A stretch of 52,104 bases of DNA from Thermoleophilia bacterium (GCA_028285405.1 JANQPH010000040.1:1-52104), one strand, 5' to 3'. Shown: positions 7,946 through 16,528, counted from the stretch's first letter. Made by a program: numbers and translations. The notes: generated by a model not told the origin, from the sequence alone.

Positions 7946-8742
7946 TGGCGCTCGCGGCGTTCCTCACCGACTACGGACCGGCGAGCGAGCACGTCGGCGC
8001 GCTCCACGCGGTCCTCGCACGGGAGGCCCCCGGCGTCGATCGGATCGACCTGGCCCACGACCTGCCCGCCGGCGACGTCCGGTTCGCGGCCATCGTGCTC
8101 GAGCGGACCGCGCGCCTGCTTCCCGGCGCCGTCGTGGTCGCGGTCGTCGATCCGGGGGTCGGCACGCCGCGGCGGGGCGTCGCGATCGAGACGACCGATG
8201 GTGGCGCGCTGATCGGGCCGGACAACGGCCTGCTCGCGCTCGCAGCCGACTCGCTCGAGGCGGAGCGCGCCGTCGCGCTCGAGGGTCCCGGCGATGGGCC
8301 GGCGACGTTCCACGGGCGGGACGTGTTCGCGCCGATCGCCGCGCGCCTCGTGCTCGGCGCGCGGCTGGATCAGGTCGGTGCGCCGATCGATCTCGCGACG
8401 CTCGTGCGGCCGGACCTGCCCCGGCCGCTGGTCGCCGAGGGAAGCGTCACGACACGTGTCGCCGGCGTCGACCGCTTCGGCAACATCGCCCTCCACGCAT
8501 CGGGTGCGGACCTCAGCGCCGCCGACTTCGCCCCCGGCGAGCAGCTGCGGATCGTCCTCCCGGATCGGGAGCTCGGTGTGGCGCTGGCCCGGGTGTTCGG
8601 CGACGTGCCCGCGGGCGAGCTGCTGCTCCACATCGACAGCCACGGCATGGCGGCGATCGCCGCCAATGGCGCCAGCGCGGCTGACCTGCTCGACGTCGAG
8701 CCGGACATGCCGGTTCGGATCCTGCGGGAGGAGCGCGGCTAG
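7945..8742 (+). CDS. SAM hydrolase (S-adenosyl-L-methionine hydroxide adenosyltransferase family, DUF62)
   Basis: A 265-aa member of the family that includes SAM-hydrolysing enzymes and the fluorinase/chlorinase. Motifs: FLTDYG at the start, VVDPGVGT near residue 70, GPDNGLL, TFHGRDVFAPIAA and DRFGNIA. The Asp/Arg/His arrangement matches the hydroxide adenosyltransferases. The fluorinase-specific insertion loop is not evident, so hydrolysis of SAM to adenosine and methionine is the likely reaction. It is coupled to cobA-hemD (TGATG), which uses SAM; a link between the two is only inferred. Confidence 0.88.
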   Translation: MALAAFLTDYGPASEHVGALHAVLAREAPGVDRIDLAHDLPAGDVRFAAIVLERTARLLPGAVVVAVVDPGVGTPRRGVAIETTDGGALIGPDNGLLALAADSLEAERAVALEGPGDGPATFHGRDVFAPIAARLVLGARLDQVGAPIDLATLVRPDLPRPLVAEGSVTTRVAGVDRFGNIALHASGADLSAADFAPGEQLRIVLPDRELGVALARVFGDVPAGELLLHIDSHGMAAIAANGASAADLLDVEPDMPVRILREERG

Positions 8743-9251
8743 GCCCGCTCGATCAGGCTGCGGACAGTCCGGACGCCGCGCATCGTCGCGGTTCCCCCGA
8801 CCCAGCGCTCGACCACCGTGAGGTCGAGCTTCGAGCGGCCCAGCCCATCGGGGTAGTGCAGGAACAGCTCGCTCGAGCCGGGGGCGATCCGCTCGGGTCC
8901 GTCGATCGGCGGCGGCTCGAGCCGATCGAGCTCCACCGCGTCGGCCAGGAACGCGATCTGGACCTTCCGTTCGTCGTCGTCGGTGAAGGGGTTTCGCGCG
9001 AGCGCGTCGGCGAGCTGTGCCGGGGTCCGTACGACCACCGGGGTGTCGACGCCGACCGCATCGAGCAGTCCCGAGCGAAGGCGGTCGCCCACCTCGGCGG
9101 CGGGCTCGTCGCTCGACAGCAGCAGGTTCCCGCTGTTCAGGTGGGTCGAGACGTCGGTCCAGCCGAGGTCGGTCGCGACCTCGCGCAGCGTCGCCATCGG
9201 GACCCGGACCCCGCCGACGTTGACCCCTCGGAGCAGAGCGACGTAGCGCAC
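8739..9251 (-). CDS. DUF1697 family protein
   Basis: A 170-aa protein with the family opening YVALLRGVNVGG and the downstream THLNSGNLLLSS and NPFTDDDERKVQIAFL segments. The family has no established reaction. The start is GTG 9251, two nt after the stop of the SLC13 transporter gene, so the two are probably co-transcribed. It ends tail-to-tail with the SAM hydrolase, both stop codons sharing the 4-bp CTAG. Confidence 0.88.
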   Translation of the reverse strand: MRYVALLRGVNVGGVRVPMATLREVATDLGWTDVSTHLNSGNLLLSSDEPAAEVGDRLRSGLLDAVGVDTPVVVRTPAQLADALARNPFTDDDERKVQIAFLADAVELDRLEPPPIDGPERIAPGSSELFLHYPDGLGRSKLDLTVVERWVGGTATMRGVRTVRSLIERA

Positions 9252-9253
9252 GG

Positions 9254-11041
9254 TCAGTTCAAGAGCGTTGTCATACCGGCGATCGTCAGCAGCGTGACGA
9301 TCGTGAGCGGCAGCCCGGCGCGCATGTAGTCGGTGAACCGGTAGCCGCCCGGGCCGTAGACCATCGTGTTCGTCTGGTAGCCGATCGGCGACAGGAAGGA
9401 CGTCGACGCCGTGACGGCGACCGCGATCGCCATCAGGCGAGGGTCGACCCCCGACGGCTCGGCGATCGAGAGCGCGATCGGGAACACCACGACCGCGGCG
9501 GCGTTGTTGGTCACCATCTCGGTGAGGGCCCAGGTCGCCAGCACGACCGCGAGGATGATCCCGAAGGTGCCGAGGCCGCCGAGCGCGTCCACGAACCCGT
9601 CGGCGATGATCTGGGCCAAGCCGCTGGTCTCGACGGCCACCCCGAGCCCGAACGCCGACGCGATCAGCAGCAGGACGTCCAGATCGATCGAGCTCTTGGC
9701 GTCGCTGAACGAGACCACGCGCAGGGCGATCAGCGCTCCCGCGGCGAGCAGCGCGCCCTCGACGATCGACAGGACCCCGACCGCCGAGAGCACGACGAAC
9801 GCGACCAGGACGGCGGCGACGATCGGCGCTTGCCGGGTGGCCGCCGGGGGAGGCGCGGCGAGCGGGGCGGTCACCAGGAAGTCGCCGCTCTCGGTCCAGC
9901 GAGCGCGAAAGTCCGGGCCCGCCAGCAGGACGAGCGTGTCACCGTGGCGGAGGCGAACCTCGCCGAGCTTGGTCGTGATCCGCTGTCCGGAGCGATGGAT
10001 CGCGAGGACCGCAGCGCCGTAACGAGCCCGAAAGCCCGCCTCGCGAAGCGTTCGTCCGGCGACCGGGGACGTGCGACCGACGACGACCTCGAAGAGCTTG
10101 TTGCGGGCCTGGCGCAGTTCGTCGAGGTGGTCGGCGCCGGCGGGGGCGAGGCCACGCATCCGCTGGAGGTCGAGGACGTTGTCGACCGCGCCGACGAACG
10201 TCAGCGCGTCTCCGGCCTCGAGCGGCTCGGTCGGGGCGACCGGCGCGATCACCTGGCCGTGGCGGTCGATCTGGACGAGGTAGACGCCTCGCAGGTGCCG
10301 GAGGCCCGCCTCCTCGACGGTCCGCCCGTCGATCGGCGAGTCGGGAAGCACGCGCATCTCCATGGCGAACTCGCGGATGTCCTCGGTGATGGACTCGGGT
10401 GCCGTCTGACGCTCGGGGACGAGCTTGGCCGACACGAAGATCAGCGTGACGAGGCCGACCAGCACGACCGGCGCGCCGATCTTGGTGAGCTCGAAGACGC
10501 CGAGGGGCTCGGCGCCCGTCTCCTCGAGGAGTCCGGAAACGACCAGGTTGGTCGAGGTCCCCAGCACCGTCAGGGTGCCGCCGAGGATCGCGGCGTACGA
10601 GAGCGGCAGCAGGAACCGCGATGCCGAGATGCCGAGCCTGCGCGCCCACGCGACGACGTCGGGGATCAGGATCGCGACGAGCGGCGTGTTGTTGAACAGG
10701 CCCGACGCCAGGGCGGACGGCACGACCAGGCGGGTGAGGGAGGAGAGCCCGCCGGTGCGTCCCAGGGCGCTCGCGACGACGGCCGACAGGAGCCCGGTGC
10801 GCTGGGCCGCCGCGGCCACGACGTAGAGGGCGCCCACGGTGATCGGGGCGGGATTCGCGAAGCCGCTGAACGCCTGCCCGGTGTCGATGACGTTGGCCAG
10901 CAGCAGCGACACCGTCGCGGCGAAGACGATGATCGACGGGACGAACCGGTCCCAGACGAGGAGGCCGAACGCGACCGCCAGCACCCCCAGCGTGATCCAG
11001 GCGTCAACCGTCACGACAGTGGCCCTCGTCCCTTCCCGCAC
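9254..11041 (-). CDS. SLC13-family permease with two RCK_C (TrkA-C) domains
   Basis: Up to 595 aa. Membrane halves are about 10-190 and 410-595, with typical DASS/ArsB-like helices and re-entrant motifs (SGLFNNTPLVAILIP; TNNAAAVVVFPIALSI). Between them are two RCK_C-like domains, one from about residue 215 (LPDSPIDGRTVEEAGLR) and one from about 315 (RTSPVAGRTLREAGFRARYG). This is the arrangement of a sodium-coupled anion transporter; the substrate (sulfate, dicarboxylate or other) cannot be read. GTG 11041 opens the frame, but GTG 11014 is preceded by a purine-rich AAGGGACGAGG and may be the real start. It is upstream partner of the DUF1697 gene. Confidence 0.85.
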   Translation of the reverse strand: MREGTRATVVTVDAWITLGVLAVAFGLLVWDRFVPSIIVFAATVSLLLANVIDTGQAFSGFANPAPITVGALYVVAAAAQRTGLLSAVVASALGRTGGLSSLTRLVVPSALASGLFNNTPLVAILIPDVVAWARRLGISASRFLLPLSYAAILGGTLTVLGTSTNLVVSGLLEETGAEPLGVFELTKIGAPVVLVGLVTLIFVSAKLVPERQTAPESITEDIREFAMEMRVLPDSPIDGRTVEEAGLRHLRGVYLVQIDRHGQVIAPVAPTEPLEAGDALTFVGAVDNVLDLQRMRGLAPAGADHLDELRQARNKLFEVVVGRTSPVAGRTLREAGFRARYGAAVLAIHRSGQRITTKLGEVRLRHGDTLVLLAGPDFRARWTESGDFLVTAPLAAPPPAATRQAPIVAAVLVAFVVLSAVGVLSIVEGALLAAGALIALRVVSFSDAKSSIDLDVLLLIASAFGLGVAVETSGLAQIIADGFVDALGGLGTFGIILAVVLATWALTEMVTNNAAAVVVFPIALSIAEPSGVDPRLMAIAVAVTASTSFLSPIGYQTNTMVYGPGGYRFTDYMRAGLPLTIVTLLTIAGMTTLLN

Positions 11042-11049
11042 GGCGGCAG

Positions 11050-11078
11050 TTGCGCCGCTTCATGTCGACTCCTAGCCT
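11050..11078 (+). promoter_or_regulatory. Promoter of tRNA-Phe
   Basis: TTGCGC (11050-11055), 17-nt spacer, TAGCCT (11073-11078). The mature tRNA starts 12 nt after the -10, which leaves a short 5' leader. The -35 is weak and the -10 fits TANNNT. Confidence 0.55.
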
Positions 11079-11089
11079 TCACACGCTCC

Positions 11090-11162
11090 GGCGGGATAGC
11101 TCAGCTGGTAGAGCACACGACTGAAAATCGTGGTGTCCCCGGTTCGAGTCCGGGTCCCGCCA
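11090..11162 (+). tRNA. tRNA-Phe (GAA)
   Basis: A 73-nt cloverleaf. Acceptor arms GGCGGGA/TCCCGCC pair perfectly, the D stem is GCTC/GAGC, the anticodon stem CACGA/TCGTG encloses CTGAAAA (anticodon GAA), and the T arm is CCCGG-TTCGAGT-CCGGG. The discriminator base is A at 11162. The 3' CCA is not encoded. No other tRNA lies next to it. Confidence 0.97.
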
Positions 11163-11271
11163 TTCCTCTCCCTGCCACGGCCGAGTGGCGTCGATAAGCC
11201 TAGCCAATAGCTGCCATAAGGCGAACCGATGATGATGGGTGCGTCCGCGGAGGCCCGAGTAGGCTCCAGGC

Positions 11272-11291
11272 GCCCCTCATGGACGAGGGGC
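11272..11291. other. Hairpin in the leader of the DUF4396 gene
   Basis: GCCCCTC and GAGGGGC form a 7-bp perfect stem with a 6-nt loop, 31 nt before the GTG start at 11323 and just after a -10-like TAGGCT (11260-11265). It could be a leader structure. The rest of 11163-11322 shows no gene. Confidence 0.35.
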
Positions 11292-11322
11292 ACGTCGATG
11301 GTCGACGAAGGGGCGGCGGGTC

Positions 11323-12066
11323 GTGTCCGGGATCGATGTCTTCGTCACCGCCTGGCTGATCATCTCGGTCCTCACCGCGGCCGGCGTCACCTACGACGCG
11401 TTCCGCAACCAGCCGGCGATCATCCCGATCATGAAGGTCGCGTGGGGGCTGATCACCCTCTACATGGGGCCGATCGGGGCGATCCTCTACCTGACGTCGT
11501 GCCGCGAGCCATCGCCGGGCACGCACGAGCGCTACGTGGCCCCGCAGTGGAAGCAGACGGCCGGCTCGACGGTCCACTGCGTCGCCGGCGACGCCATCGG
11601 CATCGGCATCGTGGCCGCGATTCTGTCGGTCTTCGCCGTGCGCTGGTGGTGGGAGTTCACGCTGGAGTACGTCGCGGCGTTCATCACCGGCTGGCTGCTG
11701 TTCCAGGCGGTGGCGATGGGCCGGATGATGGGCGGCTTCCGCGCGGCCCTGAGGGGGGCGTTCGTCGCCGAGGCCCTGTCGCTGACGGCCATGGTCGCGG
11801 GGATGTTCCCGACGATGTTCTGGCTCATGGACATGGCGCACGAGGGCGACTCCGGAACGCGGGTCGGGCCCGACTCGGTCCAGTTCTGGGGTGCGATGTC
11901 GGCGGCGATCATCGTCGGGTTCGTCGTGACGTATCCAGTGAATTGGTGGCTGGTCGCCTCGGGCCGAAAGCACGGGATGGCCAGCTCGATGTCGATGGGG
12001 CACGGCGGCCACGCCCCGCACCCGGGACACGGCATGCCGGTCGAGCGGGTCGCCGATCGCGCGTAG
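11323..12066 (+). CDS. DUF4396 membrane protein with His/Met-rich tail
   Basis: A 247-aa membrane protein with about six TM segments. Family-like features are the early AFRNQPAIIPIMKVAW and WGLITLYMGPIGAILYL stretches, the STVHCVAGDAIGIG segment with conserved His/Cys, and FVVTYPVNWWLVASGRKHGM near the end. The family function is unknown. The C-terminal 30 residues after the last TM carry repeated H, M and G (MSMGHGGHAPHPGHGMP), which looks like a metal-binding tail. With the Cys/His pair in a membrane segment, this suggests copper or another soft metal; that is inference. GTG 11323 follows AAGGGGCGGCGG. Confidence 0.8.
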   Translation: MSGIDVFVTAWLIISVLTAAGVTYDAFRNQPAIIPIMKVAWGLITLYMGPIGAILYLTSCREPSPGTHERYVAPQWKQTAGSTVHCVAGDAIGIGIVAAILSVFAVRWWWEFTLEYVAAFITGWLLFQAVAMGRMMGGFRAALRGAFVAEALSLTAMVAGMFPTMFWLMDMAHEGDSGTRVGPDSVQFWGAMSAAIIVGFVVTYPVNWWLVASGRKHGMASSMSMGHGGHAPHPGHGMPVERVADRA

Positions 12067-12075
12067 GCGCGAGCG

Positions 12076-12552
12076 CTAGCGCCGCTCGGTCCGCCTGACG
12101 CCAGACCCGGGGTTCCAGATGTCGAGCTCGAGGCGGTCGCCCGCCTCGGCGAGTCGGACCGCCACGACCTCGGTCACGTCGGCTCGGAAGAGGTGCCAGT
12201 CGCCGCCGGGGCCGCTCTCGAGGGCGGCCGCGATCGACGCCTTTGTGTCGTCGTCCTCGACCTCCTCCGCGATGCCCGAGATCGAGACGTCACCTCGCCA
12301 CGTCGGCGGGTCGTCGGAGCCGCTGTGGAGCGCGAAGCGCGGGTCGCGTCGCAGGTCGAGCGCCTTCTGGGCCTGCCACATCGACCCGAACCACAGGTCG
12401 TCCCCGACGAAGAAGACCTCGATGCCGCTGAGCCTGGGTGCGCCGGTTCGGCGAAGCGTGGCAATGGTCTTGTGCCGGTGCGCGTCGAGGAAGCGGCGCG
12501 CCTCCTCGGCGAGTTCGGGGGCTTCCGCAGCGAAGTCGTGCCAGCGCGCCAC
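12076..12552 (-). CDS. Pyridoxamine 5'-phosphate oxidase-fold protein (PPOX family)
   Basis: About 158 aa. After an N-terminal helix (APELAEEARRFLDAH) comes the split-barrel opening KTIATLRRTGAPRLSGIEVFF, then WFGSMWQAQKALDLRRDPR and a strand-rich C-terminus. This is the arrangement of FMN- or F420-binding PPOX proteins; the specific cofactor and substrate are not readable. The frame stays open to 12642, but GTG 12552 is preferred: the first part of the longer frame crosses the AT-rich promoter region at 12590-12625 shared with the divergent GGDEF/EAL gene. GTG 12576 is an alternative. Confidence 0.75.
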   Translation of the reverse strand: MARWHDFAAEAPELAEEARRFLDAHRHKTIATLRRTGAPRLSGIEVFFVGDDLWFGSMWQAQKALDLRRDPRFALHSGSDDPPTWRGDVSISGIAEEVEDDDTKASIAAALESGPGGDWHLFRADVTEVVAVRLAEAGDRLELDIWNPGSGVRRTERR

Positions 12553-12645
12553 GTCGCCAGTGTGCCAACGCGCGACCTGCAACGGTCCGAAACGATGGTT
12601 ATGTAAATATTGGCGACTTGGGTACCCGTAAACGACGGACACGGG

Positions 12646-12674
12646 CTGACACGGTCAGACCGTCTTTGTACGTT
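12646..12674 (+). promoter_or_regulatory. Sigma-70-type promoter with inverted repeat over the -35
   Basis: CTGACA (12646-12651), 17-nt spacer, TACGTT (12669-12674). This is one of the best -35/-10 pairs in the window. The -35 lies inside CTGAC-ACG-GTCAG (12646-12658), a small palindrome that may be an operator. Transcription would start near 12681, upstream of ATG 12713 but after ATG 12674, which helps decide the start of the downstream gene. Confidence 0.6.
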
Positions 12675-12712
12675 TGGGCAGATTTTCGGCAGTCTTGTCA
12701 GCGCGTCCATGG

Positions 12713-15700
12713 ATGGCGAGGCCCAAGACGCTCCCCCGTACGACCCTGAACCCGAGCTTCCGCACGCGACTGATGGCGATCGTCGCCGTTCCGCTGGCCG
12801 GGATGCTCGCGTTTGCGGTGCTCTGGACGCTCGACCGATGGCAGTACCTCGAGGATGCCCGGGACGCGCGCGAGCGCGTGACGCTCGCCGATGGCGTCTC
12901 GGACGTGGTCGTCGAGGTCCGGAGCACCTCGATGCTCGCGCCGAGTGTCGGCGACCCGGGCCTGCCGGAGCCGCTGCGCGACGAGATCGATGGACGTTAC
13001 GCCGAGGCGGCCGGGCGTCTCGAGATCGCAATGGCCTGGTTTGTCTCGGCGACGCCCGAGCTGCAGGGCGACGTCGAGCCGGGACTCCTTCGCCAGATCG
13101 ACCGCGGTCTCGAGCGCCGGCAGGACCTCGAGAACCGGGTGCTGCGACGGGCCGCGGCGGGGGAGGCCCCCGGCGCGCGCGCCGTTGCGCAGCTCTTTCT
13201 GAGCACCAGGTCGGTGAGCGAGCTGCTCGGCGATGCGATCGAGCAGCTGACCACTCGGGACGGGGTCACGGTCGCCGGCACCGAGGTGCTCGGCGACATC
13301 GCCGAGCTACCGGGGAGCGTGTACGCGGAGACGGAGATCGCGATCGAGGCCCTGTCGGCGCGGCGGCTGACGCCACGGACCGCGGCCGAGCTGGTGTCGG
13401 CTCGGACGGCGGCCGCGTCGCTCGCCGAGGAGCTCGAGAGCGAGCTGCCAGGTGAGGTCCGCGCGCGGTTCGACGATGTCGATCGGACGACGGGGGCGGG
13501 CGAGCTGGTCGAGCTCACCTCGGCGGTCGAGCGTGCCGCGGCGGCGGGACGCGAGCCTCCCGTGCGCGGGCAGGCCGAGATCGCGACCGTGCGGCTCGCG
13601 GCGCTGGCCCAGATTCAAGTGCTCGATCAGGTCGGCGAGGATCTGGCCGATGTGCTCGACCAGCGCGCGAGCGCGAGCATTGCCTCGGCGCGGAACGACC
13701 TGATCATCTCCGCGGTCGTCACCGTGGTCCTCGTGCTCGCGACGATCGGTCTGGTCGCGGGGATCCTCCGCTCGGTGAGCCAGAACTTCCGCGCCCTGAT
13801 CGGGCGGGCGAACGAGATCCAGCAGGGCGACCTCGGCGTCCCCGCGATCCCGGAGCGCGGTCCGGAGGACATCCGCGTCCTGACCCGCTCGTTCAACGAG
13901 ATGGCGCAGACGCTTCGTGGCGTCGGCGAGCGAGCGGAGGACCTGGCGGCCGAGCCGACCCCGGAGCCTCCCGATCGCAGCCCCCTGCCGGGCGCGATCG
14001 GCCGGGCGCTCGACGCGTCGGTGGCCAGGCTGGCGACGGTGACACGGCGGCTTCGGGCGAGGGAGGCGTTCGTGACCTCCATCGTCGACACCGCGCCTCA
14101 GGCCGTGTGGGCGGTCGACTCGACGGGCGTGATCCGCTCGGCGAACGGAGCCGCGGAGGCGATGTCGGGGTATCCGGCCGATCAGATGGTCGGCCGGCCG
14201 GCGAGTCAGGTCGTGACGGTCGCGGCCGTCGAGGAGCTCATCAGGGGCAACGGGGCCGCACACCACCTCGACAACGTGGAGCTGGAGCTGCCGCACCGCG
14301 ACGGGCACGCCGTGCCGGCGAGCGTCCGCGCGACCACCATCACCGACGAGGACGGTCTCGACACGCTGATGGTCTTTGCCTTCGACATCACCGAGCGCTA
14401 CGAGCAGGAGCGTCGGCTGGAGCACGAGGCGACGCACGATTCGCTCACCGGGCTTCCGAACCGGCTGAGCGGGACCGCCGCGATCGCGGCCGCGCTGGCC
14501 GCCGCCCCTCGGCAGGAGCAGGGCTGCACGGTGCTCTTCATCGACCTCGACAACTTCAAGCACTTCAACGACGCGCTCGGCCACGCGTTCGGCGATCGCA
14601 TCCTGATCGAGGTCGCGAACCGGCTGCGAGCGAACGTCAAGCCGACCAGCACCGTCGCGCGCCTCGGAGGGGACGAGTTCGTCGTGGTCGCGCTGACGGC
14701 GTCGCCCGAGGCCGCCGCGGCCAGCGCGCGGCGGATCATCCGGGCGCTCGAGCAGCCGGTGCAGATCGACCGCGATCGGGTCTGGGTGAGCGGTTCCATC
14801 GGCGTCGCATGGAGCCGGGGTGGCCGAGACACCGCCGAGGACATGTTGCGCGACGCCGACACTGCCCTGTTCCGCGCCAAGGATCTCGGGCCCGGCAACT
14901 GCATGGTCTTCGACTCGTCGATGCGTCGGGACACCCAGGCGCGCGCTGGCACCGAGACGGCGCTCCGGCGCGCGCTCGCAAGCGGTGGCCTCGCCGATCG
15001 GTATCAGCCGCTGGTCGACCTGCGCACGCGCTCGGTCGTCGCGGCGGAGCTCCTCACCCGGCTCCCGACTCCGTATGGCGACGTCAGGCCGGGCCAGTTC
15101 ATCCAGGTGGCAGAGGAGACCGGAGCGATCGTCGACCTGGGTCGGTGGGCGCTCACGACGGCATGCCGCAGGCTGGCGCAGCTCGACCTGTTCGGCGCCG
15201 AGCGCACCCGCATCTCGGTGAACATCTCGTCGCTCCACCTGATGAACGGACAGCTCATTCGGGACGTGTCCGAGGCGGCGGCCCCGGTGAGCGACATCGC
15301 CGGCCGGCTGGGGATCGAGATCACCGAGAGCTTCCTGCTGCGCGACGAGCGCGGCGCCCGCGAGACGCTCGCCGAGCTGCGCGAGATGGGCGTCGTCGTG
15401 TCTCTCGACGACTTCGGAACCGGCTATTCGTCCCTCGCGCACATGCGTGATCTGCCGATCGACGAGATCAAGATCGACCGGGGGTTCGTTGCGCGGATGG
15501 AGCAGAGCGAGCTCGATCGGGCGATCGTCGAGGCCGTTGCCAACCTCGCCGATGCCCGCGACGTACGGGTGGTGGCCGAGGGGATCGAGACCGAGTCCCA
15601 GGCGGTTCGATGCCGTGACCTCGGTTGTGACCTCGGCCAGGGATTCCTGTTCTCGCCCGCCGCGTCGTTCGACCGTTTGCAGCGGGCGCTCCGGGTCCAC

Positions 15701-15715
15701 CCGGTGCGCTCGTAG
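12713..15715 (+). CDS. Membrane sensor with HAMP-PAS-GGDEF-EAL domains
   Basis: A 1000-aa c-di-GMP turnover protein. One TM near residues 20-40, a helical extracytoplasmic domain of about 290 residues resembling nitrate/nitrite-sensing NIT domains, a second TM (about 332-355), HAMP, then PAS (TAPQAVWAVDSTGVIRSANG). The GGDEF domain is intact at the active site (RLGGDEFVVV) but has KPTS where the inhibitory RxxD would be. The EAL domain keeps its catalytic set: ELLTR, VNISSLHL, IEITES, SLDDFGTGYSSL, IKIDR, AEGIETE. Both synthesis and hydrolysis are therefore possible. ATG 12713 is preferred over ATG 12674, which lies in the -10 box. Confidence 0.92.
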   Translation: MARPKTLPRTTLNPSFRTRLMAIVAVPLAGMLAFAVLWTLDRWQYLEDARDARERVTLADGVSDVVVEVRSTSMLAPSVGDPGLPEPLRDEIDGRYAEAAGRLEIAMAWFVSATPELQGDVEPGLLRQIDRGLERRQDLENRVLRRAAAGEAPGARAVAQLFLSTRSVSELLGDAIEQLTTRDGVTVAGTEVLGDIAELPGSVYAETEIAIEALSARRLTPRTAAELVSARTAAASLAEELESELPGEVRARFDDVDRTTGAGELVELTSAVERAAAAGREPPVRGQAEIATVRLAALAQIQVLDQVGEDLADVLDQRASASIASARNDLIISAVVTVVLVLATIGLVAGILRSVSQNFRALIGRANEIQQGDLGVPAIPERGPEDIRVLTRSFNEMAQTLRGVGERAEDLAAEPTPEPPDRSPLPGAIGRALDASVARLATVTRRLRAREAFVTSIVDTAPQAVWAVDSTGVIRSANGAAEAMSGYPADQMVGRPASQVVTVAAVEELIRGNGAAHHLDNVELELPHRDGHAVPASVRATTITDEDGLDTLMVFAFDITERYEQERRLEHEATHDSLTGLPNRLSGTAAIAAALAAAPRQEQGCTVLFIDLDNFKHFNDALGHAFGDRILIEVANRLRANVKPTSTVARLGGDEFVVVALTASPEAAAASARRIIRALEQPVQIDRDRVWVSGSIGVAWSRGGRDTAEDMLRDADTALFRAKDLGPGNCMVFDSSMRRDTQARAGTETALRRALASGGLADRYQPLVDLRTRSVVAAELLTRLPTPYGDVRPGQFIQVAEETGAIVDLGRWALTTACRRLAQLDLFGAERTRISVNISSLHLMNGQLIRDVSEAAAPVSDIAGRLGIEITESFLLRDERGARETLAELREMGVVVSLDDFGTGYSSLAHMRDLPIDEIKIDRGFVARMEQSELDRAIVEAVANLADARDVRVVAEGIETESQAVRCRDLGCDLGQGFLFSPAASFDRLQRALRVHPVRS

Positions 15716-15754
15716 AAAGTCGGTCGTCACCTCACCTGCGCCGGCCCGACCGGC

Positions 15755-15760
15755 TAGCGT
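15755..15760 (+). promoter_or_regulatory. -10-like TAGCGT, leaderless type
   Basis: TAGCGT ends 9 nt before ATG 15770. The same hexamer with nearly the same spacing stands before the gene at 19827. No SD is present in the 54-nt gap. Confidence 0.4.
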
Positions 15761-15769
15761 TCCCGCTCG

Positions 15770-16528
15770 ATGCTCCGGCGGATCAAGGATGCCTTCAAGC
15801 GGGACAAGGAGCGAAACCCGGGCGGCCTCGACCTGAGCGGCCAGCAGTGGGTGGTCGTGCTCCTCATCGGGCTGGCGTCCGTCCTCGCCGCCTTCTTCGG
15901 CTGGCGAGCGGCGGCGATCGGCAGCACGGCCGCTTACGACGATCGCCAGTCCATCTCGGAGACGATCAAGGTCGAGCAGCGTCAGATCGACATCGCGATC
16001 CAGGTGGTCGACGACACGAAGGAGTACACGCGGTATCTGGCCGGATACGGCGCCGCCGCCGAGCTCGACAACCAGGCCGATGCGCTCCAGGAGGCCGGCC
16101 AGGGTGACGCCGCGGCCGAGGCGCGGGCGGAGGCGGACGAGGTTCGCCGTAGCGCGACTGCGCGGGCGGCCGATGCGGGCGTGTTCGGCCCCTTCTCGAT
16201 CACGGACGAGCTCCTCGAGCCGAGCCCGACGCCCCGCCCCTTCAACCTCGATGACCAGGCGACCGCCATCGCGGCACAGGAAGCGACGTCGTTCGACTCG
16301 GCCGGACAGCTCGATCCGCAGGTGTGGGCCGATGAGGCCGAGGACATTCGCGACCGGATCCAGGGTCTCGCCTTCTGGACGTTCATGCTGCTGCTCTCGG
16401 TGCTGGCCTTCACCATCGGGCAGGTGAACTCCGACAAACGGCCGGTCTTCTACGGCTTCGTCGCGCTCGGGGTCGCCGCGCTGCTGTTCGGCTCGATCGG
16501 CGGATTCACGACGGACTTCTTCGCATGA
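15770..16528 (+). CDS. Unknown membrane protein, TM-helical loop-2TM
   Basis: 252 aa; not recognised. Cytoplasmic basic N-terminus (about 1-25), TM about 27-47, then roughly 150 residues outside rich in Ala, Glu and Gln and probably helical (ALQEAGQGDAAAEARAEADE), then two TMs (about 201-221 and 227-247). The last segment, RPVFYGFVALGVAALLFGSI, resembles RRVFYALGIAVALGSIGF of the next gene, so the two look like paralogues of one architecture. Its stop overlaps the next start (ATGA). Position between a c-di-GMP sensor and a tethered sigma factor suggests an envelope role, which is inference. Confidence 0.75.
   Translation: MLRRIKDAFKRDKERNPGGLDLSGQQWVVVLLIGLASVLAAFFGWRAAAIGSTAAYDDRQSISETIKVEQRQIDIAIQVVDDTKEYTRYLAGYGAAAELDNQADALQEAGQGDAAAEARAEADEVRRSATARAADAGVFGPFSITDELLEPSPTPRPFNLDDQATAIAAQEATSFDSAGQLDPQVWADEAEDIRDRIQGLAFWTFMLLLSVLAFTIGQVNSDKRPVFYGFVALGVAALLFGSIGGFTTDFFA

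Noticed and set aside
11174-11189. GCCAC-GGCCGA-GTGGC hairpin after tRNA-Phe as a terminator
   Set aside because: Only a 5-bp stem with no T-run; hairpins this size are frequent by chance in this base composition.
9830-11197. Plus-strand open frame of about 455 codons opposite the SLC13 gene, running through tRNA-Phe
   Set aside because: It crosses a tRNA and opposes a gene with conserved transporter and RCK_C motifs; low-complexity Asp/Arg/Glu content.
12674-12712. ATG 12674 as start of the GGDEF/EAL protein
   Set aside because: The ATG overlaps the last base of the proposed -10 and precedes the expected start of transcription; ATG 12713 gives a normal N-terminus.
13307-15730. Long minus-strand open frame opposite the GGDEF/EAL gene
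   Set aside because: Shadow frame; the plus strand carries clear PAS, GGDEF and EAL motifs.
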